Shown: positions 1-7,356 of the stretch, piece after piece | Numbering within the stretch: position 1 is the first letter of the stretch | How the letters are laid out: the number at the start of each line of letters is the position of its first letter | Origin: Phycisphaeraceae bacterium | GTDB taxonomy: Bacteria > Planctomycetota > Phycisphaerae > Phycisphaerales > Phycisphaeraceae | NCBI GenBank assembly: GCA_020850375.1 | Contig: JADZET010000436.1 | Coordinates: 1 to 15,859 of the forward strand | Reading direction: 5' to 3' | Length of the DNA stretch: 15,859 nt | The notes under the pieces: model-generated | The model's database searches: none | The model's input: only the letters and a program-made list of their open reading frames with translations | Told to the model about the DNA's origin: nothing | Made by a program: the position numbers and the translations under genes

Positions 1-401
1 AGGTGCAGGTCCACCGGCCGATCACCGATGTTGCACCCGCCCGGCATCGACACCCGGGCGTACCCTCGCTTGGCCAGGAGCGGCCCGAGCACGCACACGC
101 TCGCCCGCATCGTCCGCACCGTGTCGTAAGCCGCCTCGCTCTTGGACGGGTCCTTGACCACCATCCGCACCGTCTGGCCCATCTCGGGCCGGTCTCCGGG
201 CTCGAAGCCCACCTCCGCCCCCAGGTCCCCCAGCACCCGGGCCATGTTGCGGATGTCCGCCAGGTCCGGCACGTCGCGCAGCACGACGGGGTCATCCGTC
301 AGCAGGCAGGCCGCGAACTGCGGCAACGCCGCGTTCTTGGCCCCGTGAATGCGCACCCTGCCCCGCAGCCGTTTACCGCCTCGAATGACGAATGCATCCA
401 T
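1..401 (-). CDS. murA: UDP-N-acetylglucosamine 1-carboxyvinyltransferase (MurA), N-terminal part, runs off window
   Basis: MurA transfers enolpyruvate from PEP to UDP-GlcNAc, the first committed step of peptidoglycan synthesis, in the cytoplasm. The first 133 residues are visible. The start MDAFVIRGGK is followed by GAKNAALP (residues 20-27) with the substrate-binding Lys22-Asn23 pair, then TVRTMRAS (94-101), and PGGCNIGDRPVDLH (120-133). The last holds the catalytic-loop Cys123, the residue that fosfomycin alkylates in this family. Because Cys is kept rather than Asp, the enzyme should be of the fosfomycin-sensitive kind (family knowledge). The ATG at 401 gives the usual MurA N-terminus. The gene is divergent from apt, and the 144 bases between them hold an AT-rich patch (about 486-507) where promoters for both could lie, but no clear -35/-10 pair was found. 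The rest of the gene lies beyond position 1. Confidence 0.95.
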   Translation of the reverse strand, partial: MDAFVIRGGKRLRGRVRIHGAKNAALPQFAACLLTDDPVVLRDVPDLADIRNMARVLGDLGAEVGFEPGDRPEMGQTVRMVVKDPSKSEAAYDTVRTMRASVCVLGPLLAKRGYARVSMPGGCNIGDRPVDLH

Positions 402-545
402 GCCGCATGTTTTCCCAGAACGTGACGTTGCGGGCAAGGGGCGGGGGTCGCCTGACCAGTTAGACTCACCCCCGGCCATACCTCACCCATAAAAGATGGT
501 AAAACTCACGGCGCACACGCCATCCGCCACCCTCGGAATCTCGCC

Positions 546-1064
546 ATGGACCTCGCCTCCCTTCTCCGTGACATCCCCGACTGGCCCAAGCCCGGCATCG
601 TCTTTAAGGACATCACCCCGCTGCTGCGTAACCCCGCGGGCCTGGCCATGGCCGTCGAGTTGATGGCCAATCCCTTCCGGGGGCAGGGCGTCGAGCTGGT
701 CGTTGGCACCGAGAGCCGGGGCTTCATCTTCGGCGTCGCCGTCGCCCAGGCCCTCTCGGCCGGCTTCGTCCCCATCCGCAAGCCCAAGAAGCTCCCCTCC
801 AAGACCGTCGGCATCGACTACGCCCTCGAGTACGGCACCGACCGTCTCGAGGTCCACACCGACGCCGTCCAGCCCGGCCAGCGCGTCCTGATGGTCGATG
901 ACCTCCTGGCCACCGGCGGCACCATGGCCGCCTCCTGCCAGCTCATCCAGGGCCTGGGCGCCAAGCTCGTGGGCATCTCCGTCCTGATCGAGCTGACCTT
1001 CCTCCCCGGCCGCGATCAGCTCACGAAGTTCGCCCCAGTCCACTCGGTCATCAAGGTCGCCTAA
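546..1064 (+). CDS. apt: Adenine phosphoribosyltransferase
   Basis: Apt salvages adenine: adenine plus PRPP gives AMP and pyrophosphate, in the cytoplasm. The 172 residues match the usual length of the family. The start region IPDWPKPGIVFKDITPLL (10-27) is typical of bacterial Apt. It is followed by TESRGFIFG (55-63), the flexible-loop segment RKPKKLP (78-84), and the PRPP-binding motif VLMVDDLLATGGT (114-126) with its paired acidic residues Asp118-Asp119. The ATG at 546 gives the expected N-terminus, although only a weak GGA-type ribosome site precedes it. Five bases separate its stop codon from the next start codon, so it very probably shares a transcript with the CPBP protease gene. No functional link between the two is evident. 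Confidence 0.96.
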   Translation: MDLASLLRDIPDWPKPGIVFKDITPLLRNPAGLAMAVELMANPFRGQGVELVVGTESRGFIFGVAVAQALSAGFVPIRKPKKLPSKTVGIDYALEYGTDRLEVHTDAVQPGQRVLMVDDLLATGGTMAASCQLIQGLGAKLVGISVLIELTFLPGRDQLTKFAPVHSVIKVA

Positions 1065-1069
1065 CCGCC

Positions 1070-1903
1070 ATGTCCGTCCCCCGACGCAGCCGCTCGAACG
1101 CCGCCTCCGCACCCTCGCACGTGCGGCCCGATGGCTACTGGGCCCTGGCCCAGACGCCGCTGCAGTCCCTCTTCTTCCTCCTGCCCCTCTTGGTCATCTA
1201 CGAGATCGGCACGCTCTTCTACGTCTCCGACGCCGCCGGCGGCGCGACCCGCCACATCCTCGCCCACTCCATGCTCCGACGGTTCTTCGAGAACCTCGGT
1301 GTCGGCGAGGGGGCCTTCTATCTTCCGGGCCTGATCGTCCTGGTCGTCCTGCTCTGCCTGCACGTGACCCGCAAGGATTCCTGGAAGCCCAACCTGCACC
1401 TCTACCCCTGGATGGGCCTCGAGTCCCTGGCCCTGTCGCTGCCGCTGTTCATGCTCATGCTCGTCGGCTGGGGAACCGCCACGCCCCAGTCCGCCGTCGA
1501 GGCCATGAACCCGCCCATCCAGTCCATCTCGCACGCCGGCTCGCCCGAGCTCTCCTGGCAGGTTCTCCTGGTCTACTCCACCGGGGCGGGCATCTACGAA
1601 GAACTGCTCTTTCGGCTGATCATCATCGCCCTGGTGCACATGGTCCTGGTTGACCTCCTGGCCCTGCCCCTGAACGTCGGCGCCATCGGCGCCGTGGCCG
1701 TCTCGGCCGTGCTCTTCGCCCTCTACCACTTCGGCCCGGAGAACCCCTTCGACGCCGGCCGGTTCGTCTTCTACTGCATGGCCGGGGCCTACTTCGCCAT
1801 GGTCTACCTGCTCCGCGGCTTCGGCATCGTCGCCGCTTGCCACGCCTGCTACGACATCCTCGTCGTGGCCATGCAGGTCTACCAGCAGCAGCACGTGCAG
1901 TAA
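1070..1903 (+). CDS. CPBP-family (CAAX/Abi-like) intramembrane metalloprotease
   Basis: This is a polytopic membrane protein of 277 residues. Hydrophobic segments lie at about 33-52, 85-99, 118-134, 164-200, 206-220 and 233-262. The glutamate-type intramembrane protease signature is present: GIYEELLFR (174-182) supplies the EExxxR motif (Glu177, Glu178, Arg182), LFALYHFG (215-222) supplies the FxxxH motif with His220, and His258 in ACHACYD is the usual last conserved position. Family members include CAAX-prenyl endopeptidases and bacterial proteins linked to bacteriocin immunity or membrane stress. The substrate here cannot be told. It starts five bases after the apt stop, so it is co-transcribed with apt. 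A non-catalytic role is unlikely because all three motifs are intact. Confidence 0.9.
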   Translation: MSVPRRSRSNAASAPSHVRPDGYWALAQTPLQSLFFLLPLLVIYEIGTLFYVSDAAGGATRHILAHSMLRRFFENLGVGEGAFYLPGLIVLVVLLCLHVTRKDSWKPNLHLYPWMGLESLALSLPLFMLMLVGWGTATPQSAVEAMNPPIQSISHAGSPELSWQVLLVYSTGAGIYEELLFRLIIIALVHMVLVDLLALPLNVGAIGAVAVSAVLFALYHFGPENPFDAGRFVFYCMAGAYFAMVYLLRGFGIVAACHACYDILVVAMQVYQQQHVQ

Positions 1904-1950
1904 GTCCTTTGTTGCCGGATATTTCTGTCCTCTGTCGCGGCTGTGCCTCT

Positions 1951-1978
1951 TTGCCGCCGGCCCACTTTCCACTACCAT
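1951..1978 (+). promoter_or_regulatory. Possible sigma70-type promoter of cysC
   Basis: TTGCCG (1951-1956) and TACCAT (1973-1978) are separated by 16 bases, each matching four of six consensus positions. Transcription would start near 1985. The leader would then be about 39 bases and would contain a small hairpin, CCGGA / TCCGG (1990-1994 / 2001-2005), just before the ribosome-binding site AGGAG. The match is weak and could be chance. Read-through from the upstream protease gene is an alternative. Confidence 0.3.
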
Positions 1979-2023
1979 GCTCGCCCCCCCCGGAAGTTAC
2001 TCCGGTTTATCAGGAGCGATGCC

Positions 2024-2641
2024 ATGACTCAGCAGAAAGCCACCAACATCACCTGGCACGACGGCGCCGTCACCCCCGCCGAGCGTCAGAAGAACCTGGG
2101 CCAGAAGGGCGTCACCCTCTGGATGACCGGCCTGTCCGCCAGCGGTAAGAGCACGATCGCCGTCGCCCTCGAGCAGGTCCTGCTCCAGCGAGGCAAGCAC
2201 GCCTACCGCCTCGACGGCGACAACATCCGCCACGGCCTGAACAAGAACCTGGGCTTCAGCGCCGAGGACCGCGCCGAGAACATCCGCCGCATCGGTGAGG
2301 TGGCCAAGCTCTTTGCTGACGCCGGCCTGATCGCCATCACCAGCTTCATCAGCCCCTACGCCACCGACCGCGACAACGCGCGGAAACTCCACGACGACGC
2401 CAAGCTGCCTTTCATCGAGGTCTACGTCGATTGCCCCCTCGGCGAGGCCGAGAAGCGCGACCCCAAGGGCCTCTACAAGAAGGCCCGCGCCGGCCAACTC
2501 AAGGGCTTTACGGGCATCGACGACCCCTACGAGGCTCCCAAGAATCCCGAGCTGCACCTCCGCACGGACCAGCTCTCGATCGAGGAATCCGTCGAACAAC
2601 TCCTGACCCTGCTCGAGTCGCGCGGCCTGCTGAGCGCTTAG
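2024..2641 (+). CDS. cysC: Adenylyl-sulfate (APS) kinase
   Basis: APS kinase phosphorylates adenosine 5'-phosphosulfate at the 3' position with ATP to give PAPS, for sulfate assimilation or sulfate-ester synthesis. The 205 residues are a stand-alone kinase, not fused to ATP sulfurylase. Visible motifs are the P-loop GLSASGKST (36-44), [16 protein letters not shown] (64-79) followed by EDRAENIRR (81-89), the SFISPY segment with the serine phosphorylated in family members (Ser110), and [10 protein letters not shown] (148-157) followed by [11 protein letters not shown] (162-172). The frame is open further upstream, but the ATG at 2024 is chosen because AGGAG (2012-2016) sits seven bases before it and the protein then starts where relatives do. 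No sulfurylase or reductase gene lies nearby. Its TAG stop overlaps the TAA stop of the convergent response-regulator gene. Confidence 0.95.
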   Translation: MTQQKATNITWHDGAVTPAERQKNLGQKGVTLWMTGLSASGKSTIAVALEQVLLQRGKHAYRLDGDNIRHGLNKNLGFSAEDRAENIRRIGEVAKLFADAGLIAITSFISPYATDRDNARKLHDDAKLPFIEVYVDCPLGEAEKRDPKGLYKKARAGQLKGFTGIDDPYEAPKNPELHLRTDQLSIEESVEQLLTLLESRGLLSA

Positions 2642-2652
2642 TCAACTGAGCG
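2635..2652. terminator. Stem-loop across the convergent stop codons of cysC and the response regulator
   Basis: CGCTTAG (2635-2641) can pair with CTGAGCG (2646-2652) around the four-base loop TCAA. In the rightward RNA this gives seven pairs including one U-G wobble; the leftward RNA has one mismatch. It spans both stop codons, where transcripts from the two strands meet. There is no U tract, so it is at best a weak or factor-assisted terminator. Confidence 0.3.
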
Positions 2653-3339
2653 ATTGACCTCCACGTCAAACCGATACCCCACCTCGCGCAGCGTCACGAC
2701 CCACCGTGGCCGGGCCGGGTCGTCCTCGATCTTCTTCCGCAGCGTGTTCACGCACCGGTCCACGCTCCGGCCCGTCACGAACACGTTGTACCCCCAGACC
2801 TGCCGCAGGATCTCGTCGCGCGTCATCGCCCTGCCCGTCCGACGCACGAGCAATTCCAAGAGCGCGTACTCCTTGGGCGTCAGCTCCACGGCCTCCCCCT
2901 CGCGCAGCAGCCGCCGCGACGCCACGTCCAGCTCGAACGTCCCAAACGCATACGTCTTGCCCGCCGGCTCCCGCGCCCGCCGCAAGTGCGCCTCGCACCT
3001 CGCCAACAGCTCCCGCACGCTAAAGGGCTTGGTCAGGTAATCGTCCGCCCCGAGGTTCAGCCCCAGCACGATGTCCGACTCCTCCCCCTTGGCCGTGAGC
3101 ATCACGATCGGCATCGTCAGCCCCTGCCCGCGGATCAGCCGGCAGATCTCGTACCCGTTGACCTTCGGCAGCATGATGTCCAGCACGATTAGGTCCGGCC
3201 GCGACTCGACCGCCGCCCGCAGCCCCGCCTCCCCGTCGGCCGCCAGGGCCACGCGATACCCCGCCAGCTCGAAGTTGTCCCGCAGCCCCCGGCGCATCGC
3301 CGGCTCGTCCTCCACGATCAGGATCGTTTCACCGGCCAT
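2638..3339 (-). CDS. OmpR/PhoB-family response regulator
   Basis: This is a two-domain DNA-binding response regulator of 233 residues. The receiver domain (about 4-120) has the acidic pair Glu10-Asp11, the phospho-acceptor Asp54 in IVLDIMLP, Thr82 in MLTAK and Lys104 in LTKPF. The C-terminal winged-helix domain (about 128-228) shows [14 protein letters not shown], the recognition-helix region [14 protein letters not shown], and the wing segment TLREVGYRF. It starts three bases after the stop of the kinase gene, with AAGGA inside the kinase C-terminus as a ribosome site, so the two are translated from one message. By position it is the output partner of that kinase and presumably regulates envelope genes. 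Its target sites cannot be read from the window. Confidence 0.95.
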   Translation of the reverse strand: MAGETILIVEDEPAMRRGLRDNFELAGYRVALAADGEAGLRAAVESRPDLIVLDIMLPKVNGYEICRLIRGQGLTMPIVMLTAKGEESDIVLGLNLGADDYLTKPFSVRELLARCEAHLRRAREPAGKTYAFGTFELDVASRRLLREGEAVELTPKEYALLELLVRRTGRAMTRDEILRQVWGYNVFVTGRSVDRCVNTLRKKIEDDPARPRWVVTLREVGYRFDVEVNRSVD

Positions 3340-3342
3340 GGC

Positions 3343-5328
3343 TCATCCTTGCCCCAGGTCCATGGTGCTCTTCTTCGGCAGACGCAGCTGGAACGTGCTG
3401 CCCTGGCCCTCGACGCTCCTGACCTCCACCGTCCCGCCGTGCGCCGTCATGATGAACCGCACCACGCTCAACCCTAACCCGCACCCGCCGGCCGTGCGCG
3501 ACAGCCGCTGGTCCACCTGGTAGAACCGCTCGAAGACCCGCCGCACCGCCCGCCGCGGGATGCCCACGCCGTGGTCGGTGACCTCGATCCCCACGTCCAG
3601 TCCCAGGTCCCTGGCCCGCACGTGGATCCGCTTGTCCTGCCCGCTGTACTTGAGCGCGTTGTCCAGCAGGTTCAGCACCGCCGTCGTCAGCGCATCGCGA
3701 TCGCCGACCACCCCCGGAAGATGCTCATCGACCTCCACAGTCAGCGCCCCGCCCGACGCCTCGATCCGTTCGTGCACGCTCTGCACGGCCGCGTCGATCA
3801 CGTCCGCCACGGCCACCGGCTCCATCACGAACGCCTGCTTGTTCCGCTCCATCCGGGAGAAGGCCAGGAAGTTGTCGATCAGCCGGCACAGCCGCGTGTT
3901 CTCCCGGGCGATCAGCCCCAGGTACTCCGCCGCCTGCCGCTCGTCCCGGCACCGCCCGTCGACGAGCGTGTCGATCAGCACCCGCATCCCCGCCAGCGGC
4001 GTCTTGAGCTCGTGCGAGACGTTGGCGATCAGGTCGTTCTTGAGCCGCGCCAGCCTGACCTGCTTCTGCAACGCATACCCCGCCGCCGCCGTCGCCACGC
4101 CGATGGCCAAGAGCGCCAGGATGCCCACCCACACCAGCACCAATTCCTGCCGGTGCGCCGCGGCGGCGAAGAGGCTGTCACCCTCGAGGCGCAGCGACAA
4201 CTGCCAGCCGGGCAGAAAGTCATCCATCGCCACCCACGCCAACGCGTCCGGATCCTGCGACGCGCCCGGCGGCAGCAGATCCAACGTCGTCCCCGTCAGC
4301 CCCAGCTTCCCGCTCAGCCAGGGACCGAACTGATCGACCAGGTGATCCTGCCGGATCAGTCCCACCATGCGATGATCGCTCGAAGCAACCCGCCAGACGC
4401 CCTTGACGCCGCTGGGCGCAGGCCCGTCGGCATCGGCCTCAAGCCGTTTGTGCAGGTATTCGTCCGCCAGCTCCTCCGCGGTTAACCACCGCCGAAGCTC
4501 CGGCCGATCCGTCGCGCTGAGCAACTCGGACAACAGGAACCGACGCTGGAATGCCGGCATGGACGGCGTCACCCGGTAATCCACCATCGCCACCAGCCGT
4601 GACAGGAGTTCGGCGTGCTCCGGCGTGTCCGGCGGCGCCGTCTGAAATCCCAGCAACAGGGCGTTGGGCGCGATCAACCGCCCCTGGTCGTCGGCCGCGC
4701 CCTTGGCCGAATCGAGCGATTCAGAAATCAGGTCCATCGCCTCGCCCCGCCGGCCCACGTGAATCAGGCAGCGAATCCGCGGGATCAACGTCCGTGCAAT
4801 CTGTGCGAGGTTATCCGGCTTCGCCCCGCCGGCCTGGATCTGCTCGTACGCCTTCAGAGCCAAAGCGTAATCGTGCTGCTGGAACTCAAGGCGCTCCGCC
4901 TCCAGCCAAGCTGGGGATGGATCGTCCCTTCCCAGGTCGGGACGGAGTTGGGGATACGCAAAAGAGCCGTTCTCATCAAGGACCACGACGGCGTCGAACA
5001 TCGGACGGTCCAGGCACGCGCGAAACACCTCCGCCGCCGCGAGAGAAGGAGGCATCGTCAGTTCCCCCCGCCGCTCATCCCACCACTGCCGCGCCCATTC
5101 CGGCGCGGGCGACAATTGCCGCCGGTACACCTCCGCCAGCCTCTGCCGCACCGCCAGGCGCTCGCTGCCCACGGCCCGGCTCAGGAACCACAGCACGCAC
5201 GCGCTGGGCACCACCGCCATCGTCACCAGCAGCGCCAGCACGGGCCAGAGATCCCTTCCGGGGTTTCCGGGGTTTCCGGGGGCTGGTCCCGTGCCGACGC
5301 GCCTGGTTCGCCGAAATAGACCCATCAT
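3343..5328 (-). CDS. Membrane sensor histidine kinase with large TPR-like extracytoplasmic domain
   Basis: This 661-residue kinase has two membrane spans (about 28-50 and 396-419) enclosing some 345 residues outside the membrane. The cytoplasmic part holds the H-box NVSHELKTPL with phospho-acceptor His439, the N-box LNLLDNALKYS (552-562), the G1 box DHGVGIP (585-591), the F-box region FERFYQ (599-604) and the G2 box GGCGLGLS (614-621), so it should be active. The outside part mixes a Cache-like look (VVVLDENGSF at 114-123; FLPGWQLSLRLEG at 371-383) with helical segments that resemble TPR units (about 140-210). A PGNPGNPG stretch before the first span comes from a 9-bp tandem repeat in the DNA. 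The start is MM at 5328 with only a weak ribosome site. It lies between the exported-protein gene (24 bases upstream) and the regulator (three bases downstream). The ligand is unknown. Confidence 0.93.
   Translation of the reverse strand: MMGLFRRTRRVGTGPAPGNPGNPGRDLWPVLALLVTMAVVPSACVLWFLSRAVGSERLAVRQRLAEVYRRQLSPAPEWARQWWDERRGELTMPPSLAAAEVFRACLDRPMFDAVVVLDENGSFAYPQLRPDLGRDDPSPAWLEAERLEFQQHDYALALKAYEQIQAGGAKPDNLAQIARTLIPRIRCLIHVGRRGEAMDLISESLDSAKGAADDQGRLIAPNALLLGFQTAPPDTPEHAELLSRLVAMVDYRVTPSMPAFQRRFLLSELLSATDRPELRRWLTAEELADEYLHKRLEADADGPAPSGVKGVWRVASSDHRMVGLIRQDHLVDQFGPWLSGKLGLTGTTLDLLPPGASQDPDALAWVAMDDFLPGWQLSLRLEGDSLFAAAAHRQELVLVWVGILALLAIGVATAAAGYALQKQVRLARLKNDLIANVSHELKTPLAGMRVLIDTLVDGRCRDERQAAEYLGLIARENTRLCRLIDNFLAFSRMERNKQAFVMEPVAVADVIDAAVQSVHERIEASGGALTVEVDEHLPGVVGDRDALTTAVLNLLDNALKYSGQDKRIHVRARDLGLDVGIEVTDHGVGIPRRAVRRVFERFYQVDQRLSRTAGGCGLGLSVVRFIMTAHGGTVEVRSVEGQGSTFQLRLPKKSTMDLGQG
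5256..5282. repeat. Three tandem copies of a 9-bp unit inside the kinase gene
   Basis: TTCCGGGGT (5256-5264), TTCCGGGGT (5265-5273) and TTCCGGGGG (5274-5282) are adjacent and encode the PGNPGNPG stretch in the cytoplasmic tail before the first membrane span. Because the unit is nine bases, gain or loss of a copy keeps the frame. Confidence 0.85.
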
Positions 5329-5352
5329 GGTCCGACATCCATGCGGTGAGAG

Positions 5353-7251
5353 TTACTGAACTTGCAGGCTCTGGATGACCTCGTCCATTCCCGCTCGCAT
5401 ACTCTCGAACTCGTCCTTCTCGATCCGGAACACGAACCAGTAGATCTGTTTGCCCAGCAGGTACGTCCGGTACTCGACCATTGATCGACCCTTGTCCATG
5501 TAGTCCGCGACATAGCTCGCCGCCGGCCGTCCGCCGATCGTCGACTCCTTCCAGCTCGCATCCCGCACGACGTAGTTCTTGAAGTACCCCTTGAGCGTGC
5601 CAATGTCCGCCTCGGCCACTTTCCGCGGCGTGTCCATGCCCGGCGGCAGCTCCGGCGTCGCCATGATGAACACGGCCCAGGCCCGCTGCCCCGGCGGCAG
5701 GATCTGCACCGTCATCTTGTCGCTCGAGCTCGGCGCTGCCTGCTCATACACGTCCCACCCCGCCGGCACGCAGAACGAAGCCGCTTCATTCTTCCACGTC
5801 GCCGGCTCATCCTTCCGCACGGTGGCGCTGACCAACTCCATCACGGCCTGACCCGCGTCATACTTCACAAGGTACTTGTGCTCATCGGCCGAGAACCACA
5901 GCGTGTGCCTCAGCGCGACAACCTGCCCGGACTTGATCGACAGCTTGACCTTGTAGCAGTCAAACGTCCCGGCCGGCACGCTGACCGTCTCCTTGCCCAG
6001 CACGTCGATATCGCACTCCACGACCACTCCGCCCTGGATCGGGTAGATTGGAAACTTGGTTGCATAGCCCTCGGCCAGCGGCAGACGGCGGATCAGGTAC
6101 AGCGCCTGCTCGTTGTCAAAGACCGGCTCCTCCAACGCCGTCTGGCTTGCTCTCTCCTGCCCGTCGGATGACTTGATCTTCAGGGCCACCTGCTGCGGCG
6201 AATAGTCGGCAATGAATTCCCCCATGTCGTTTTGGGTCACACCCATGATGGGCAGGAAGCTCTCGCGCTCCGCGTCCACTCGGGTGTACTGCAGAGCGTT
6301 GTTGATGGTGACCACCTGATTGGCTTCGATCCGCCAAGCCGGCCTGCCCGCGACCTCCACCGCCCGAGCCGTGTACGTCAGCGTCCCGATCTCCATCCCG
6401 GTCGGCATCGCCACCCGCAGCGACATCCGCTCGCCATCCACCCACGGCGCAGGACCGATCTGAAGGGGTCGCGCCGCTGGCTCGGACGCTTCCGCCGACG
6501 CTTCGTTGATCCGCCGGGCCCGGTCCGACAGATCCTGCGGGATCGGCGTGGGCTGGCCGTCGGCCGACTTGGTAGCGAACAGAATGACATAGCGGCGAGC
6601 CGGCCTGCCCGAGGGCGTCGCGAAGTTCTGGTAGCTCGGGCTGTTGATCCCGACCCAGTAGACCTTGCCCGGCTCGAGCCTGACCGACAGCGTGCAGGTG
6701 GTCCTGTCCGCGTCGTAGCGGGGCTTGCCGATGGTTTGGGGGAAAGTCTCTCCTCCGCCCGTCCAGGACCAGCTCCCGTCAAGCATCGTCTGGCTGAACG
6801 TGGCCGTGATCGCTTTCAGGTCCGCCGGCACGTCGTCGTCGAAAGCCGTGGGCGTGGTGGTCAGGACCACGGGATCGCCGTTCTGCTGGGCGTCGAGCTT
6901 CTGCAACTCCTGCTTCGCCTTCCGCGCCGCCGGCTGGCCCAGGTACTCATCCACCACCTTCTGAAACGACTGCCGGGCCTGGTCGCTGCCCTTCTTGAGC
7001 TGGCAGAGCCCGACGCGGTAGGTCGCCTCGGCCGCCTCGGACTTGCTCGAGTTCGGATCAGCCGCCACCTGCTCATACGTGGCGATCGCCGCGTCCAGGT
7101 CGCCGGCCGTCTTCTCCTGGTAATAACCCTTCTCCAGCGACGCCCCGCCGCCCCCGGAAGCCTTGGCCGGCGCTGCCATGACCGGCTGCGACGCAGCCAG
7201 CACCACCGTTCCGAGCATCAGGACCCAGACGATTGCCCTTAGCGCTTGCAT
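5353..7251 (-). CDS. Exported multidomain protein: TPR, Ig-like, DUF3108-like and DcrB/PsbP-like regions
   Basis: No named gene was recognised. The protein has 632 residues from ATG 7251. It has a signal peptide (hydrophobic 6-20, likely cut after VMA at 24-26), so it is secreted or periplasmic, and it lacks a lipobox. Next come a TPR-like repeat pair (about 38-120), an Ig-like beta domain (about 125-230, with TPTAFDDDV and LEPGKVYWVGI), a long middle part resembling DUF3108 (about 255-475, with VPAGTFDCYKVKL and LWFSADEHKYLVKYD), and a C-terminal DcrB/PsbP-like domain (about 485-632, ending DEVIQSLQVQ). The frame opens at a TTG (7269) with no ribosome site, whereas ATG 7251 has GGAGA six bases ahead and gives the better signal peptide. 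The kinase gene begins 24 bases downstream, so this protein may be co-expressed with, or sensed by, that system. Function is unknown. Confidence 0.8.
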   Translation of the reverse strand: MQALRAIVWVLMLGTVVLAASQPVMAAPAKASGGGGASLEKGYYQEKTAGDLDAAIATYEQVAADPNSSKSEAAEATYRVGLCQLKKGSDQARQSFQKVVDEYLGQPAARKAKQELQKLDAQQNGDPVVLTTTPTAFDDDVPADLKAITATFSQTMLDGSWSWTGGGETFPQTIGKPRYDADRTTCTLSVRLEPGKVYWVGINSPSYQNFATPSGRPARRYVILFATKSADGQPTPIPQDLSDRARRINEASAEASEPAARPLQIGPAPWVDGERMSLRVAMPTGMEIGTLTYTARAVEVAGRPAWRIEANQVVTINNALQYTRVDAERESFLPIMGVTQNDMGEFIADYSPQQVALKIKSSDGQERASQTALEEPVFDNEQALYLIRRLPLAEGYATKFPIYPIQGGVVVECDIDVLGKETVSVPAGTFDCYKVKLSIKSGQVVALRHTLWFSADEHKYLVKYDAGQAVMELVSATVRKDEPATWKNEAASFCVPAGWDVYEQAAPSSSDKMTVQILPPGQRAWAVFIMATPELPPGMDTPRKVAEADIGTLKGYFKNYVVRDASWKESTIGGRPAASYVADYMDKGRSMVEYRTYLLGKQIYWFVFRIEKDEFESMRAGMDEVIQSLQVQ

Positions 7252-7356
7252 GACCGTTCTCCGCTGCAAAGGTGGAAGGATTCAACCACACTGCGGGAGA
7301 GTTTCGCCCGGCCATGTTACCGGCTTGTCACCCTTTCTCGCCCCCTGAATCCTTTT

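Noticed and set aside
376..408. Eleven-codon open frame starting at ATG 408 ahead of murA, as a leader peptide
   Set aside because: It has a GGGA-like site but overlaps the murA start out of frame and has no regulatory structure to support it.
3..425. Open frame on the + strand of the left edge
   Set aside because: It is antisense to murA, whose motifs are unmistakable.
7252..7269. TTG start of the exported-protein gene
   Set aside because: No ribosome site precedes it, while ATG 7251 has GGAGA at good spacing and gives a cleaner signal peptide.
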